This document shows positions 17,574 to 27,584 of a stretch of DNA of 64,000 nt, in pieces. This DNA is from Citrobacter sp. RHB25-C09 (lineage in GTDB: Bacteria; Pseudomonadota; Gammaproteobacteria; Enterobacterales; Enterobacteriaceae): contig NZ_CP057483.1 in NCBI RefSeq assembly GCF_013836145.1, positions 1,054,001 through 1,118,000 on the forward strand, in the 5' to 3' direction. Positions within the stretch are counted from its first letter, which is position 1. Each line of letters opens with the position of its first letter. Under the pieces are notes generated by a model. The model was not told where the DNA came from. It did not search any database and was given only the letters and a program-made list of their open reading frames with translations. The translations under genes and the position numbers were made by a program.

Positions 17574-17793
17574 AAATAACCACCCGCTGCCGCTTCGCTA
17601 TTTCACCCGCCTTGAATAACAGGCCTGAGCGTCTATTCTTAGTTGTCATATGGTTTGCGATAAGGCTGTTTTCAATGTGCTGATTTTTAATCTTTTACTG
17701 CACATTGGGTAATTTTACGCTTCGCTTAAATTTTATTTTCTTTGCCAGTTGATGTACCCGATTACTTGCATCGACATATTAACGGGAGGCGGT

Positions 17794-19194
17794 GTGGAAA
17801 TTGATGCTTTTATGTTGGCGAGGATCCAGTTTGCTTTTACCGTCTCTTTTCACATTATTTTTCCGGCTATTACGATTGGTTTAGCCAGTTATCTCGCAGT
17901 GCTGGAAGGGCTCTGGCTGAAAACCAATAATCCGGTCTGGCGCTCGCTGTATCAGTTCTGGGTCAAGGTGTTTGCCGTCAATTTCGGCATGGGGGTGGTT
18001 TCTGGTCTGGTGATGGCCTACCAGTTCGGCACCAACTGGAGCGGATTTTCCCAGTTTGCCGGCAGTATTACCGGCCCGCTGCTAACCTACGAAGTCCTCA
18101 CCGCCTTCTTTCTCGAAGCGGGTTTTCTCGGCGTTATGCTGTTTGGCTGGAATAAGGTCGGGCCGGGGCTGCACTTTTTCTCAACCTGCATGGTAGCGCT
18201 CGGCACGCTGCTTTCCACTTTCTGGATCCTCGCATCCAATAGCTGGATGCACACCCCGCAAGGGTTTGAGGTGCTGAACGGGCAGGTGATCCCAACAGAC
18301 TGGTTCGCCGTTATTTTTAATCCGTCCTTTCCCTACCGTTTACTGCATATGTCGGTGGCTGCCTTTTTGAGCAGCGCGATGTTCGTTGGTGCTTCTGCCG
18401 CCTGGCATTTGCTGCGTGGTAACGACACCCCAGCGATCCGCAAGATGTTCTCTATGGCGCTGTGGATGGCGATGCTGGTGGCGCCGGTTCAGGCGGTAAT
18501 TGGCGATATGCACGGTCTGAATACCCTTGAACATCAGCCGGTGAAGATCGCGGCAATTGAGGGGCACTGGGAAAATAAAGCGGACGAACCCACGCCGCTG
18601 ACGCTGGTGGGGTGGCCGGATATGGAGGATGAACGCACCCATTTCGCCCTCAACATTCCGGCCCTGGGGAGCCTGATCCTCACCCACAGCCTGGATAAGC
18701 AGGTTCCGGCGTTGAAAGACTACCCCCGGGAAGATCGCCCCAATTCAACAATTGTTTTCTGGTCGTTTCGTCTGATGGTGGGTATGGGCGTGCTGATGAT
18801 TCTGCTGGGGGTCGTTAGCCTGTGGCTGCGCTATCGGCAGCGGTTGTATCAGTCGCGACCGTTTCTGCATTTTACGCTGTGGATGGGGCCATCCGGTCTT
18901 ATCGCCATCCTTGCCGGCTGGGTGACCACCGAAGTGGGGCGTCAGCCGTGGGTGGTATACGGTTTACTGCGCACCCGTGACGCTGTCTCTGCGCACAGTA
19001 CGCTGCAAATGAGCATCAGCCTGCTGGCGTTCATCGTGGTCTATTCACTGGTCTTTGGCGTTGGTTATCTCTACATGATCCGTCTGATTCAAAAAGGGCC
19101 GCAGTCGCTGGAGGAACCCACCGCTGAAACCGACGGCAGACCGGCACGACCGATCTCCGCCGTGGGTGAACCGCTTGATCAGGAGAAACGCTGA
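17794..19194 (+). CDS. cioA: Cytochrome bd-type quinol oxidase subunit I, CioA-like (short Q-loop)
   Basis: The haem-bearing subunit of a cyanide-insensitive-type bd oxidase, oxidising quinol and reducing oxygen in the inner membrane. At 466 residues it is shorter than E. coli CydA (522), mainly in the Q-loop, as in CioA proteins. Expected residues are visible: His20 and His185 as haem ligands, Glu100 and Glu108 in the proton path, and the EVGRQPW motif. I choose the GTG at 17794 because GGGAGG precedes it and the product then begins MEIDAFMLARIQFAF like CioA. The frame is open to 17749, so a longer product cannot be excluded. It follows the hydroxyproline dehydrogenase genes after a gap of 272 bases. 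Confidence 0.9.
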   Translation: MEIDAFMLARIQFAFTVSFHIIFPAITIGLASYLAVLEGLWLKTNNPVWRSLYQFWVKVFAVNFGMGVVSGLVMAYQFGTNWSGFSQFAGSITGPLLTYEVLTAFFLEAGFLGVMLFGWNKVGPGLHFFSTCMVALGTLLSTFWILASNSWMHTPQGFEVLNGQVIPTDWFAVIFNPSFPYRLLHMSVAAFLSSAMFVGASAAWHLLRGNDTPAIRKMFSMALWMAMLVAPVQAVIGDMHGLNTLEHQPVKIAAIEGHWENKADEPTPLTLVGWPDMEDERTHFALNIPALGSLILTHSLDKQVPALKDYPREDRPNSTIVFWSFRLMVGMGVLMILLGVVSLWLRYRQRLYQSRPFLHFTLWMGPSGLIAILAGWVTTEVGRQPWVVYGLLRTRDAVSAHSTLQMSISLLAFIVVYSLVFGVGYLYMIRLIQKGPQSLEEPTAETDGRPARPISAVGEPLDQEKR

Positions 19195-20204
19195 TGACCT
19201 TCGATCTTTCAATCATCTGGTTCGCCATCATCGTTTTTGCCACGCTGATGTACATTGTGATGGATGGCTTCGATTTAGGGATCGGCATTCTGTTTCCCTT
19301 TATTCGCGATAAACATGACCGTGATGTGATGGTCAATACCGTCGCTCCGGTGTGGGATGGCAATGAAACCTGGCTGGTTCTCGGCGGTGCAGGGCTGTTT
19401 GGCGCGTTTCCGTTGGCCTATGCCGTTATTGCCGATGCGTTGACTATTCCGCTTTTGCTCATGCTGCTGGGGCTGATATTTCGTGGCGTGGCGTTTGAGT
19501 TCCGCTTTAAAGCAACGGAATCACACCGCGCCTTCTGGGATAAATCATTTATTGTGGGATCGGTGTTAGCCACCTTCTGCCAGGGGATTGTTGTGGGCGC
19601 GGTGGTAAGCGGCTTTCAGGTTGACGGGAGAACCTTCGGCGGTAGCCAACTCGACTGGCTCACGCCGTTTAATCTGTTTTGCGGCGTCGGGTTGGTGATC
19701 ACTTACGCGCTGCTGGGGGCAACCTGGCTGATAATGAAAAGCGAAGACCCGCTGCAAGGCCGGATGCGGGAGGTGGCGCGGCCACTCCTGATCATACTGT
19801 TGCTGGTGATGGCCGTCGTGAGCGTCTGGACGCCGCTAAGCCAAAGCGCGATTGCAGAACGCTGGTTCTCCTTGCCAAACCTCTATTACTTCCTGCCCGT
19901 GCCGCTATTGGTGATTGTGTTCAGCCTCTGGCTCTGGCGCAGCCTGCATCGGCCGGATTTTCATGCTCGTGCGTTTTTGCTTACGTTGGGGCTGATATTT
20001 CTTGGTTTCAGCGGGTTGGGGATCAGCATCTGGCCGAATATTATTCCCCCGGACGTCACGCTGTATGAAGCCGCCGCACCCCCGCAAAGCCAGGGCTTCA
20101 TGCTGGTGGGGGCCATCATTATTATTCCGGTGATCCTCGCTTACACCTTCTGGAGTTACTACGTTTTCCGGGGGAAAGTGCGCCACGGGGAGGGCTATCA
20201 CTGA
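19194..20204 (+). CDS. cioB: Cytochrome bd-type quinol oxidase subunit II, CioB-like
   Basis: A 336-residue membrane protein with about eight or nine hydrophobic segments. It pairs with subunit I to form the bd oxidase. The N-terminus has the conserved subunit II pattern (IVMDGFDLGIGIL and WDGNETWLVLGG). The ATG overlaps the subunit I stop by one base, with AGGAG before it. Its own stop overlaps the next ATG, so three proteins are translated as a coupled unit. The length is close to CioB proteins and shorter than E. coli CydB (379). Confidence 0.92.
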   Translation: MTFDLSIIWFAIIVFATLMYIVMDGFDLGIGILFPFIRDKHDRDVMVNTVAPVWDGNETWLVLGGAGLFGAFPLAYAVIADALTIPLLLMLLGLIFRGVAFEFRFKATESHRAFWDKSFIVGSVLATFCQGIVVGAVVSGFQVDGRTFGGSQLDWLTPFNLFCGVGLVITYALLGATWLIMKSEDPLQGRMREVARPLLIILLLVMAVVSVWTPLSQSAIAERWFSLPNLYYFLPVPLLVIVFSLWLWRSLHRPDFHARAFLLTLGLIFLGFSGLGISIWPNIIPPDVTLYEAAAPPQSQGFMLVGAIIIIPVILAYTFWSYYVFRGKVRHGEGYH

Positions 20205-20335
20205 TGACGAAAATCAAACAGTGGTCGCGTCGGGTCGGGTGGCTGATCACCCTTTGGTGCGCCAGCGTGTTACTGCTGGCTGTGGTGGGCTGGTTGTTTA
20301 GACTGCTGATGACCTCAGCAGGGTTGCGCACCTGA
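20204..20335 (+). CDS. DUF2474 single-span small subunit associated with CioAB
   Basis: A 43-residue protein starting MTKIKQWSRRVGWLITLW with one membrane span of about 23 residues (WLITLWCASVLLLAVVGWLF) and a basic N-terminus. It fits the DUF2474 family, whose members follow cioAB genes and probably play the role that CydX has in CydAB. The ATG overlaps the cioB stop by one base (TGATG). The gene ends one base before the convergent exporter gene. Confidence 0.85.
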   Translation: MTKIKQWSRRVGWLITLWCASVLLLAVVGWLFRLLMTSAGLRT

Positions 20336-20336
20336 T

Positions 20337-20969
20337 TCAGCGTCGGGTGATACCTTCGTAGATTAGCCGCAGTGCAAACAGACCGATCACCGCGCCAATA
20401 ACCCGACTGGCGACGCGCTGGATCCTGCCGTATCCACGGCGCACGGCGGGCAGTGAGAAGGCCTGGCTTAAAAATATCCGCCAGATCACGGAAGAGAGGA
20501 CGATCCCCGCCCACGCCATCATTCTCGCCCACGTTGGCGTGTCCGCGCTGAGCGTCACGGAGAAGATACTGATGAAGAACAGCACCGTCTGCGGATTCGA
20601 AAGATCGGTAATAAGACCACGGCGAAAGAACATCGTCCACGGAGCGGTGACGGGATGTTCCAGTGCTGCCATTTGCGGGGTTGGCTGGCGACGGATGCTG
20701 TTCCAGGCAAACCACAGTAGGTAAGCGCCACCGGCGATTTTAATCAAAGAAAATAACGCCTCACACTGGGCGATCAGCGTCGCCATGCCGAACAGTCCCA
20801 GCCCCGAGTAAATGGCATCACCCGTTGCCACGCCGAGCCCGGTCAGTACGCCCGCGCGTCGTCCCGACGCCAGGCTGGTCTGCACTACGACAAACAGGTT
20901 GGCGCCTGGGTTAAAAAAAGTAATCACAAACAGGCTGACGGTAAGAAAAACGGCGTGCAGAGGTTCCAT
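20337..20969 (-). CDS. LysE/RhtC-family amino acid exporter
   Basis: A 210-residue inner-membrane protein with about six hydrophobic segments. It has the LysE-superfamily N-terminal pattern (ITFFNPGANLFVVVQTSLASGRRAG) and the mid-protein NPQTVLFF motif. It resembles RhtC-type threonine/homoserine exporters, but the exported substrate cannot be read from the sequence. It is convergent with the cio genes and separated by a short gap with a REP unit from the convergently placed autotransporter 3' end. No regulator of the LysG type is next to it. Confidence 0.87.
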   Translation of the reverse strand: MEPLHAVFLTVSLFVITFFNPGANLFVVVQTSLASGRRAGVLTGLGVATGDAIYSGLGLFGMATLIAQCEALFSLIKIAGGAYLLWFAWNSIRRQPTPQMAALEHPVTAPWTMFFRRGLITDLSNPQTVLFFISIFSVTLSADTPTWARMMAWAGIVLSSVIWRIFLSQAFSLPAVRRGYGRIQRVASRVIGAVIGLFALRLIYEGITRR

Positions 20970-21080
20970 TAGCGACGTCCCTGAACAAAATGGCGTGATG
21001 CCATCTTAGTAGGCGCAGCGCGGCAGGGATGCAAACAGGATCACAAAGAAGGAAGAACCCGAACGGACGGTGTTGAAATG

Positions 21081-21110
21081 ATGCCGGATAAGCGCAGCGC
21101 CATCCGGCAT
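21081..21110. repeat. REP hairpin after autotransporter C
   Basis: A perfect 9-bp arm pair (ATGCCGGAT and ATCCGGCAT) around a loop containing GCGCAGCGC. It lies eight bases past the autotransporter stop and may serve as its 3' end. Confidence 0.75.
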
Positions 21111-21118
21111 TTGAACTA

Positions 21119-23728
21119 TCAGAAGGTATATTTCACGCCCAGCATACCCTGGGTATCGCTGAAGCCGTTATCGCCGACCTGCTGCGCCACGTTGCCCCAG
21201 ACTTGCAGACGCTGCGTGAGCTGGCCTTCAACACCGACTTTCAGCTCGCCGATATTGCGCGCGCCTTTTACTTCATCCTCGACATCATCCATTTTCACGC
21301 TGTAGTTCTGCGTGTTGTGGATCCAGTTGGCTTCGACGAACGGCTGGAAGCTACGCCCATTCGTATCATCGATGGCGTTATGGCCTTTGAGGTACGCTTT
21401 CACCCCCAGACGGGTTTGCAGATTGCCATCCGTCGTATCGACAATGCGCGAACCGTTTTTCTCGGTGTGATTGTCTGCCTGCACGTCCATCCAGGTGACC
21501 TGCGCTTTCGGCTGGATGTAGAGCGCATTACGCTCGCTCAGTTCCGCCACTTTCCAGGTGTAACCGGATTCGACAGACGCGGTGATGCCGTCGGAATCGT
21601 ATTTCTCCGTTGGCAGACCTTTACTGCTGACGGTGTTATCGAACCAGTTATAGAGCATCCAGGTATCAACATACGCGCCGGTTTTCTCTGCGTCGTTCGC
21701 ATACCAGATGCCGTACACCCCGGCGCTGTACCCGCTGACTTCACCGCGAGAGGAGTAGCCGGTCAGGCTGGAATGGGTGCGGCTCTTGCTGTTGGCGTAA
21801 CCCGCCATCAGGCCCAGATGCCAGCGGTCCATGCCGTCGGTACTCCACTGTGCGACATCGCCGCCAAGCTGCATCACGTAGCGATTGCTCTGCGTGCTGA
21901 GCTGACCGGAACCGTCCTTGAAGCGGTTATGGCCACCGATATGGTGCATCCACAGGCTGGTCACTTTCTGTTCGCCGGTCAATGCGTCGGTGTATTGCGT
22001 TTCACCCAGACGATCGTGCAGACGGGTCGTAAACAGCGTATTCGCCGCCTGGGTATTCGCCAGGTAGCTGCCAATTTCCGGACGATACTGATCCGGCCCT
22101 ACCGGTTTCTCTGGCGATGCCGGGATCGGTTGTCCTGGTTGTTCCGGTTTGGTCGGCACAGGATCGTCTGGCTGCTGAGGCTCGACATACTTACTGGTCA
22201 GGTGCCAGTTCTGATTATCGTCTTTGACGATGTTATAGTCGTAAGCGCCCGCGACAATACGGCCTTCTTTCACAAAGGTCCCGTTAGAGGCACCTTCAAC
22301 TTCCACAATGCGGATACCTTCGACCGTTGCCGCACCGTTGCCGCCGGCGTTGGTAACGCTGACGCGGGTAGTGCCCGCCGTATCACCTTTCACCAGCAGC
22401 TTGTCGGTAGCGGAACTGTCATCGCCCAGCGCGGTGCGCATGACGAGCAGGCCGTTATTACCGGTGTAGTTGCCGTTAATGGTCAGAAGCGTTGGCGTGA
22501 ATACCGCTCTGGCAAGCGATTCAGACGACAGAACCGCCTTACCCGCCAGATCCAGCGAGTTCAGCGTCTGCGAATAACCGTTAAGATCCAGCGTACCGCC
22601 GCTGCTGACGGTATGATCTGAACTTGCGCTGAAGGTATTTTCCACACCCGCACGCAGAATCCCTTTGGTAATTAGCGTGTTACCCACATAGTGGTTTGGA
22701 CCGGTCAGCGTAGTCGTACCTGAGCCGACGTGGTTAACTTCACCCGTACCGTAAATCTCAGAGGTCAGCAGGAAGTCCTGGCTGGAATGGTTAAAGTTCA
22801 GCGCCGCGGTGCTCAGACCGCTTGTATTCCCGAAGTAAATAATCGGCGTCTCAATATTACCCGCTGCCTGTTCAGCTTCCCCTTGCGCGCCACCGATGTT
22901 TAAAATCCCGGTACTGCCTTTGCCATAGGCGAGGCGGATAAACGTACCCGCTTTGATCGTCGCGCCATTGCTGACGGTGAGATAACCTTTGGCGGTGTTA
23001 TTTATCGTTGAAAAACCACCTAAGTTGATTGCCGTAGCGACGTCAAGAATAGAGTTAGCTCCGTCGACCACTACGTCACCCTGACCATCACGAATGGAGC
23101 TGTCGGTTACGCCAACATAGCCAATATTCATATGATTTGCGGAGGAGAGCTTACCACCGTTGGTAATGACTAATTTACCGTGTCCCTGGTCACCAACGAC
23201 AGTCCAGTTGGTGGCAATGGAGGAGTTAGCGCCGTCGATGGTCACCGTCCCTTTGCCGTCGATGTAGGCTTCACCAATGCGTAAATCATCAAGGCCGGTG
23301 ATTTTGCTGCCGTTAAGCACATTCAGCGTGCCGGAACCATTGTCGAGTCCAAGCTGGATATGCCAGTCAGTGCCATTCGTCCAGGTCGCGCCATTTGTTA
23401 ATGTGACAGTTCCTGTTCCTGAGCTACCAATCACAGCACCGTGATCAACGAAAATATCCCGGCCATCAATAAGTAGCGTACCGTTGCCTGTCTCCCCAAC
23501 ACGTATTCCTCGAACACTATTCCAGTTGCTTCCCGTATTTTCAGTCTGGGAAAGTGTAAGTGAGTCATCATTATCAATAATAATGTCGCTGGTTATTCCC
23601 GTTGGAGGGGTAACGGCAAATACGTTGATATTATCCGCAGCTGCTGCGGAAGCTATTTGAGCTGACAATGCTAATGAAATAGCTATTGCCAGTGTTGAAA
23701 CTGGATGACGCAATGTATTTGTCTTCAT
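21119..23728 (-). CDS. AIDA-I-type autotransporter with C-terminal beta-barrel (paralog C)
   Basis: An 869-residue type Va autotransporter. The signal peptide ends near ASA at residue 27. The passenger contains repeated short motifs of the form SGTLNVLNGSKI, GKGTVTIDGANS and GHGKLVITNGGKL, as in beta-helical passengers. A proline-rich linker (QQPDDPVPTKPEQPGQPIPASPEKP) precedes a barrel ending GVKYTF. Barrel and autochaperone region resemble paralogs A and B (RLxDRLGExxYxDALTGE) but at clearly lower identity. I start at 23728 because the signal peptide begins there and GGAAGAGAG precedes; the frame is open to 23794. Confidence 0.88.
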   Translation of the reverse strand: MKTNTLRHPVSTLAIAISLALSAQIASAAAADNINVFAVTPPTGITSDIIIDNDDSLTLSQTENTGSNWNSVRGIRVGETGNGTLLIDGRDIFVDHGAVIGSSGTGTVTLTNGATWTNGTDWHIQLGLDNGSGTLNVLNGSKITGLDDLRIGEAYIDGKGTVTIDGANSSIATNWTVVGDQGHGKLVITNGGKLSSANHMNIGYVGVTDSSIRDGQGDVVVDGANSILDVATAINLGGFSTINNTAKGYLTVSNGATIKAGTFIRLAYGKGSTGILNIGGAQGEAEQAAGNIETPIIYFGNTSGLSTAALNFNHSSQDFLLTSEIYGTGEVNHVGSGTTTLTGPNHYVGNTLITKGILRAGVENTFSASSDHTVSSGGTLDLNGYSQTLNSLDLAGKAVLSSESLARAVFTPTLLTINGNYTGNNGLLVMRTALGDDSSATDKLLVKGDTAGTTRVSVTNAGGNGAATVEGIRIVEVEGASNGTFVKEGRIVAGAYDYNIVKDDNQNWHLTSKYVEPQQPDDPVPTKPEQPGQPIPASPEKPVGPDQYRPEIGSYLANTQAANTLFTTRLHDRLGETQYTDALTGEQKVTSLWMHHIGGHNRFKDGSGQLSTQSNRYVMQLGGDVAQWSTDGMDRWHLGLMAGYANSKSRTHSSLTGYSSRGEVSGYSAGVYGIWYANDAEKTGAYVDTWMLYNWFDNTVSSKGLPTEKYDSDGITASVESGYTWKVAELSERNALYIQPKAQVTWMDVQADNHTEKNGSRIVDTTDGNLQTRLGVKAYLKGHNAIDDTNGRSFQPFVEANWIHNTQNYSVKMDDVEDEVKGARNIGELKVGVEGQLTQRLQVWGNVAQQVGDNGFSDTQGMLGVKYTF

Positions 23729-24404
23729 ATCGCTCTCTTCCATAAGAGATTGTTTACTGGTAGCGGTAAATGACGGGAAGTCGCCCTGCGACAACCCGTC
23801 TATACCTGGTGTAGAACGCTGCTATTGGTATGAGTATCAAGCTTTTCTGCGGCCAGTGTATTTCCGTATGGGTAGGGCGCGAAATAGTTTTAGCGCGACA
23901 TTATTTGAGTTATTGATAGATTTTTCCGATAAGTGGTTACAGCAATAGTGCCTTAAATTTTCTTAAATAGATTTAATAACGAATATCTCTTATTAAGAAG
24001 TGAAAAATTATTAGGATTATTACAAACGATCAGCATATTACAACGAGATAGCGTTTATTTAAGATGAGTGAATTTTATTGCGACAGGAATTACTCTGCAG
24101 CTAATATTCTTTTTTCTTGTTTCATAATTATGTTGCCAATATGTTTTTTTCGGATTTATGCAAAAAACTAATGCTCCATTGATTGATCTTGATCAACGCC
24201 TTAAATCGCGTTAAGCAACGATAAAACGTGCTGACGGCACATTACTCACAGAGACAGGGCTCAACGGCGCACTCCCTGAGCGTAAAAAATTTCCTGCCAA
24301 CGTACCTGGATTTTTCCCAAAGCGTGAACTAGTTATTAATCATCCTGAGTAGCTCGTGGATTCAGGGGTGATGATAGCGTGATAACAAAAACTGGAGCTT
24401 GTTT
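23729..24404. other. Divergent AT-rich promoter region between autotransporter C and yahO
   Basis: This 676-bp gap is AT-rich, particularly between 23900 and 24180. It holds an exact FNR-type site at 24183-24196 and a GGAG ribosome-binding site for yahO at 24393. No open frame with a ribosome-binding site and no tRNA-like structure was seen. Promoters for both flanking genes must lie here. Confidence 0.5.
24183..24196. promoter_or_regulatory. FNR-type binding site
   Basis: An exact match to the FNR consensus, TTGAT-N4-ATCAA. A GATAAA -10-like hexamer at 24220-24225 would place the site near -41.5 of a transcript towards yahO, the classical activating position. The site is symmetrical and could also act on autotransporter C. 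Confidence 0.55.
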
Positions 24405-24680
24405 ATGAAAACTGGATACAAATTACTGATCGGTGCGCTGGCTTTTGCAGTTTCTAACGTGTACGCAGCAGAACTGCTGACGAAAGCAGAATTTGAAAAG
24501 GTTGAGTCGCAGTACACCAAAATCGGCACCATCAATACCAGCAACGAAACCTCGACTGCTGACGCGAAAGAAGATTTGCTGAAAAAAGCGGAAGAGCAGG
24601 GTGCAGACGTTGTGGTACTGACCTCCGGGCAGACTGACAACAAAATTCACGGTACAGCCAATATCTACAAGAAGAAATAA
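24405..24680 (+). CDS. yahO: YahO, periplasmic DUF1471-family protein
   Basis: A 91-residue secreted protein of the YdgH/BhsA/McbA (DUF1471) family. The signal peptide ends at VYAA near residue 22 and the mature part ends in ADVVVLTSGQTDNKIHGTANIYKKK. It matches E. coli YahO closely as recalled, and as in E. coli it sits beside prpR. GGAG lies eight bases before the ATG at 24405. Family members are small stress-related periplasmic proteins; a molecular role for YahO is not established. Confidence 0.92.
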   Translation: MKTGYKLLIGALAFAVSNVYAAELLTKAEFEKVESQYTKIGTINTSNETSTADAKEDLLKKAEEQGADVVVLTSGQTDNKIHGTANIYKKK

Positions 24681-24692
24681 TTTCTGAACATC

Positions 24693-24719
24693 CGGCCTGC
24701 ACCGCTATGCTGCAGGCCG
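24693..24719. terminator. Bidirectional-type terminator hairpin between yahO and prpR
   Basis: A 9-bp stem, CGGCCTGCA (24693-24701) with TGCAGGCCG (24711-24719), followed by AATTATTGTT. It lies between convergent genes. Confidence 0.7.
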
Positions 24720-24747
24720 AATTATTGTTACTGCCATCCGGCACTCG

Positions 24748-26340
<1,593 letters not shown>

Positions 26341-26382
26341 ATAACACCCAAATTAGAGGGACAGAGTACTGGGTTTAGTCTT

Positions 26383-26431
26383 GTTTCATAAATGTTGCAA
26401 TGAAACGGAACAGAACGTTTCATGAAACGTT
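26383..26431. promoter_or_regulatory. Probable PrpR upstream activator sites (two palindromes)
   Basis: Site 1 is GTTTCAT-N10-ATGAAAC (26383-26406). Site 2 is the perfect 18-bp palindrome AACGTTTCATGAAACGTT (26414-26431). They share the half-site GTTTCAT and lie about 100 bp upstream of the sigma-54 promoter, as expected for an enhancer-binding protein. PrpR as the binder is inferred from position. Confidence 0.65.
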
Positions 26432-26527
26432 AGCTGACACGCTTTTTTATCCGCTGTCGCGCTGTGCCAAAAATATTCTTGTTTTCAATTAATGAGTTAA
26501 ATGAAATAACGCGCCTGTCGCCGTCAC

Positions 26528-26543
26528 TGGCATACCTCTTGCT
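26528..26543 (+). promoter_or_regulatory. Sigma-54 (-24/-12) promoter of prpBCDE
   Basis: TGGCATACCTCTTGCT carries the GG and GC dinucleotides with ten bases between them, as required for sigma-54. It lies 48 bases upstream of the prpB start and fits the neighbouring prpR activator. Confidence 0.85.
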
Positions 26544-26590
26544 TTAGCTCTTGCAACCGCAGTTACACGTTGATAACAAGAGGACGAACT

Positions 26591-27478
26591 ATGTCTCTGG
26601 ATTCTCCGGGTCTGGCGTTTCGCGCCGCGCTCAGCAAAGAAACTCCCTTACAAATCGTCGGTACGATCAATGCCAATCATGCGCTGCTGGCGCAGCGGGC
26701 CGGGTATCAGGCGATTTATCTCTCCGGCGGCGGCGTGGCGGCCGGTTCGCTGGGGCTGCCGGATCTGGGCATCTCTACCCTGGATGACGTTCTCACCGAC
26801 ATTCGCCGCATTACTGACGTCTGCCCGCTGCCGCTGCTGGTGGATGCCGACATCGGATTTGGCTCGTCTGCGTTTAACGTCGCACGAACCGTGAAGTCGA
26901 TGATCAAAGCCGGGGCGGCGGCGCTGCATATTGAAGACCAGATCGGCGCTAAACGCTGTGGTCATCGTCCGAATAAGGCGATCGTCTCGAAAGAGGAAAT
27001 GGTCGATCGCATCCGTGCGGCGGTGGACGCCCGAACCGACCCCAACTTTGTGATCATGGCGCGTACCGATGCGTTGGCGGTGGAAGGGCTGGACGCGGCG
27101 ATCGACCGCGCACAAGCCTACGTGGAAGCAGGCGCCGACATGCTGTTCCCGGAGGCGATCACCGAACTGGCGATGTACCGTCAGTTTGCCGACGCCGTGC
27201 AGGTGCCGATCCTGGCGAATATCACCGAGTTTGGCGCAACGCCACTGTTCACGACCGACGAACTGCGCAGCGCCAGCGTGGCAATGGCGCTCTATCCGCT
27301 CTCCGCTTTCCGTGCAATGAACCGCGCGGCAGAAAAAGTCTACAACGTGCTGCGTCAGGAAGGGACGCAAAAGAGTGTGATCGACATTATGCAGACCCGC
27401 AACGAACTGTACGAGAGCATCAATTACTACCAGTTCGAAGAGAAGCTGGACGCGCTGTACAGGAATAAAAAATCGTAG
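26591..27478 (+). CDS. prpB: PrpB, 2-methylisocitrate lyase
   Basis: Cleaves 2-methylisocitrate to pyruvate and succinate, the last step of the methylcitrate cycle. The 295-residue product belongs to the isocitrate lyase/PEP mutase TIM-barrel family. It shows the signature KRCGH (IEDQIGAKRCGHRPNK) with the catalytic cysteine. The ATG at 26591 follows AGAGGACGAACT. First gene of the prp operon, then a gap with a REP element before prpC. Confidence 0.96.
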   Translation: MSLDSPGLAFRAALSKETPLQIVGTINANHALLAQRAGYQAIYLSGGGVAAGSLGLPDLGISTLDDVLTDIRRITDVCPLPLLVDADIGFGSSAFNVARTVKSMIKAGAAALHIEDQIGAKRCGHRPNKAIVSKEEMVDRIRAAVDARTDPNFVIMARTDALAVEGLDAAIDRAQAYVEAGADMLFPEAITELAMYRQFADAVQVPILANITEFGATPLFTTDELRSASVAMALYPLSAFRAMNRAAEKVYNVLRQEGTQKSVIDIMQTRNELYESINYYQFEEKLDALYRNKKS

Positions 27479-27481
27479 CCC

Positions 27482-27530
27482 GTAGGCCTGATAAGGCGAA
27501 GCCGGATGGCACTACGTTTATCCGGCCTAC
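27482..27530. repeat. REP element between prpB and prpC
   Basis: GTAGGCCTGATAAGGCGAAGCCGGATGGC, then ATCCGGCCTAC, form a REP-type hairpin inside the operon. Such elements can stabilise the upstream message segment against 3' exonucleases. Confidence 0.7.
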
Positions 27531-27584
27531 GGTACGGCCTACACGCCTCAATACCCTACACATTACAATAATGACGAGGACAAT

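Noticed and set aside
21203..22621. A 472-codon plus-strand frame opposite autotransporter C
   Set aside because: It lies within the barrel region of the minus-strand gene, lacks a ribosome-binding site and has no recognisable domain.
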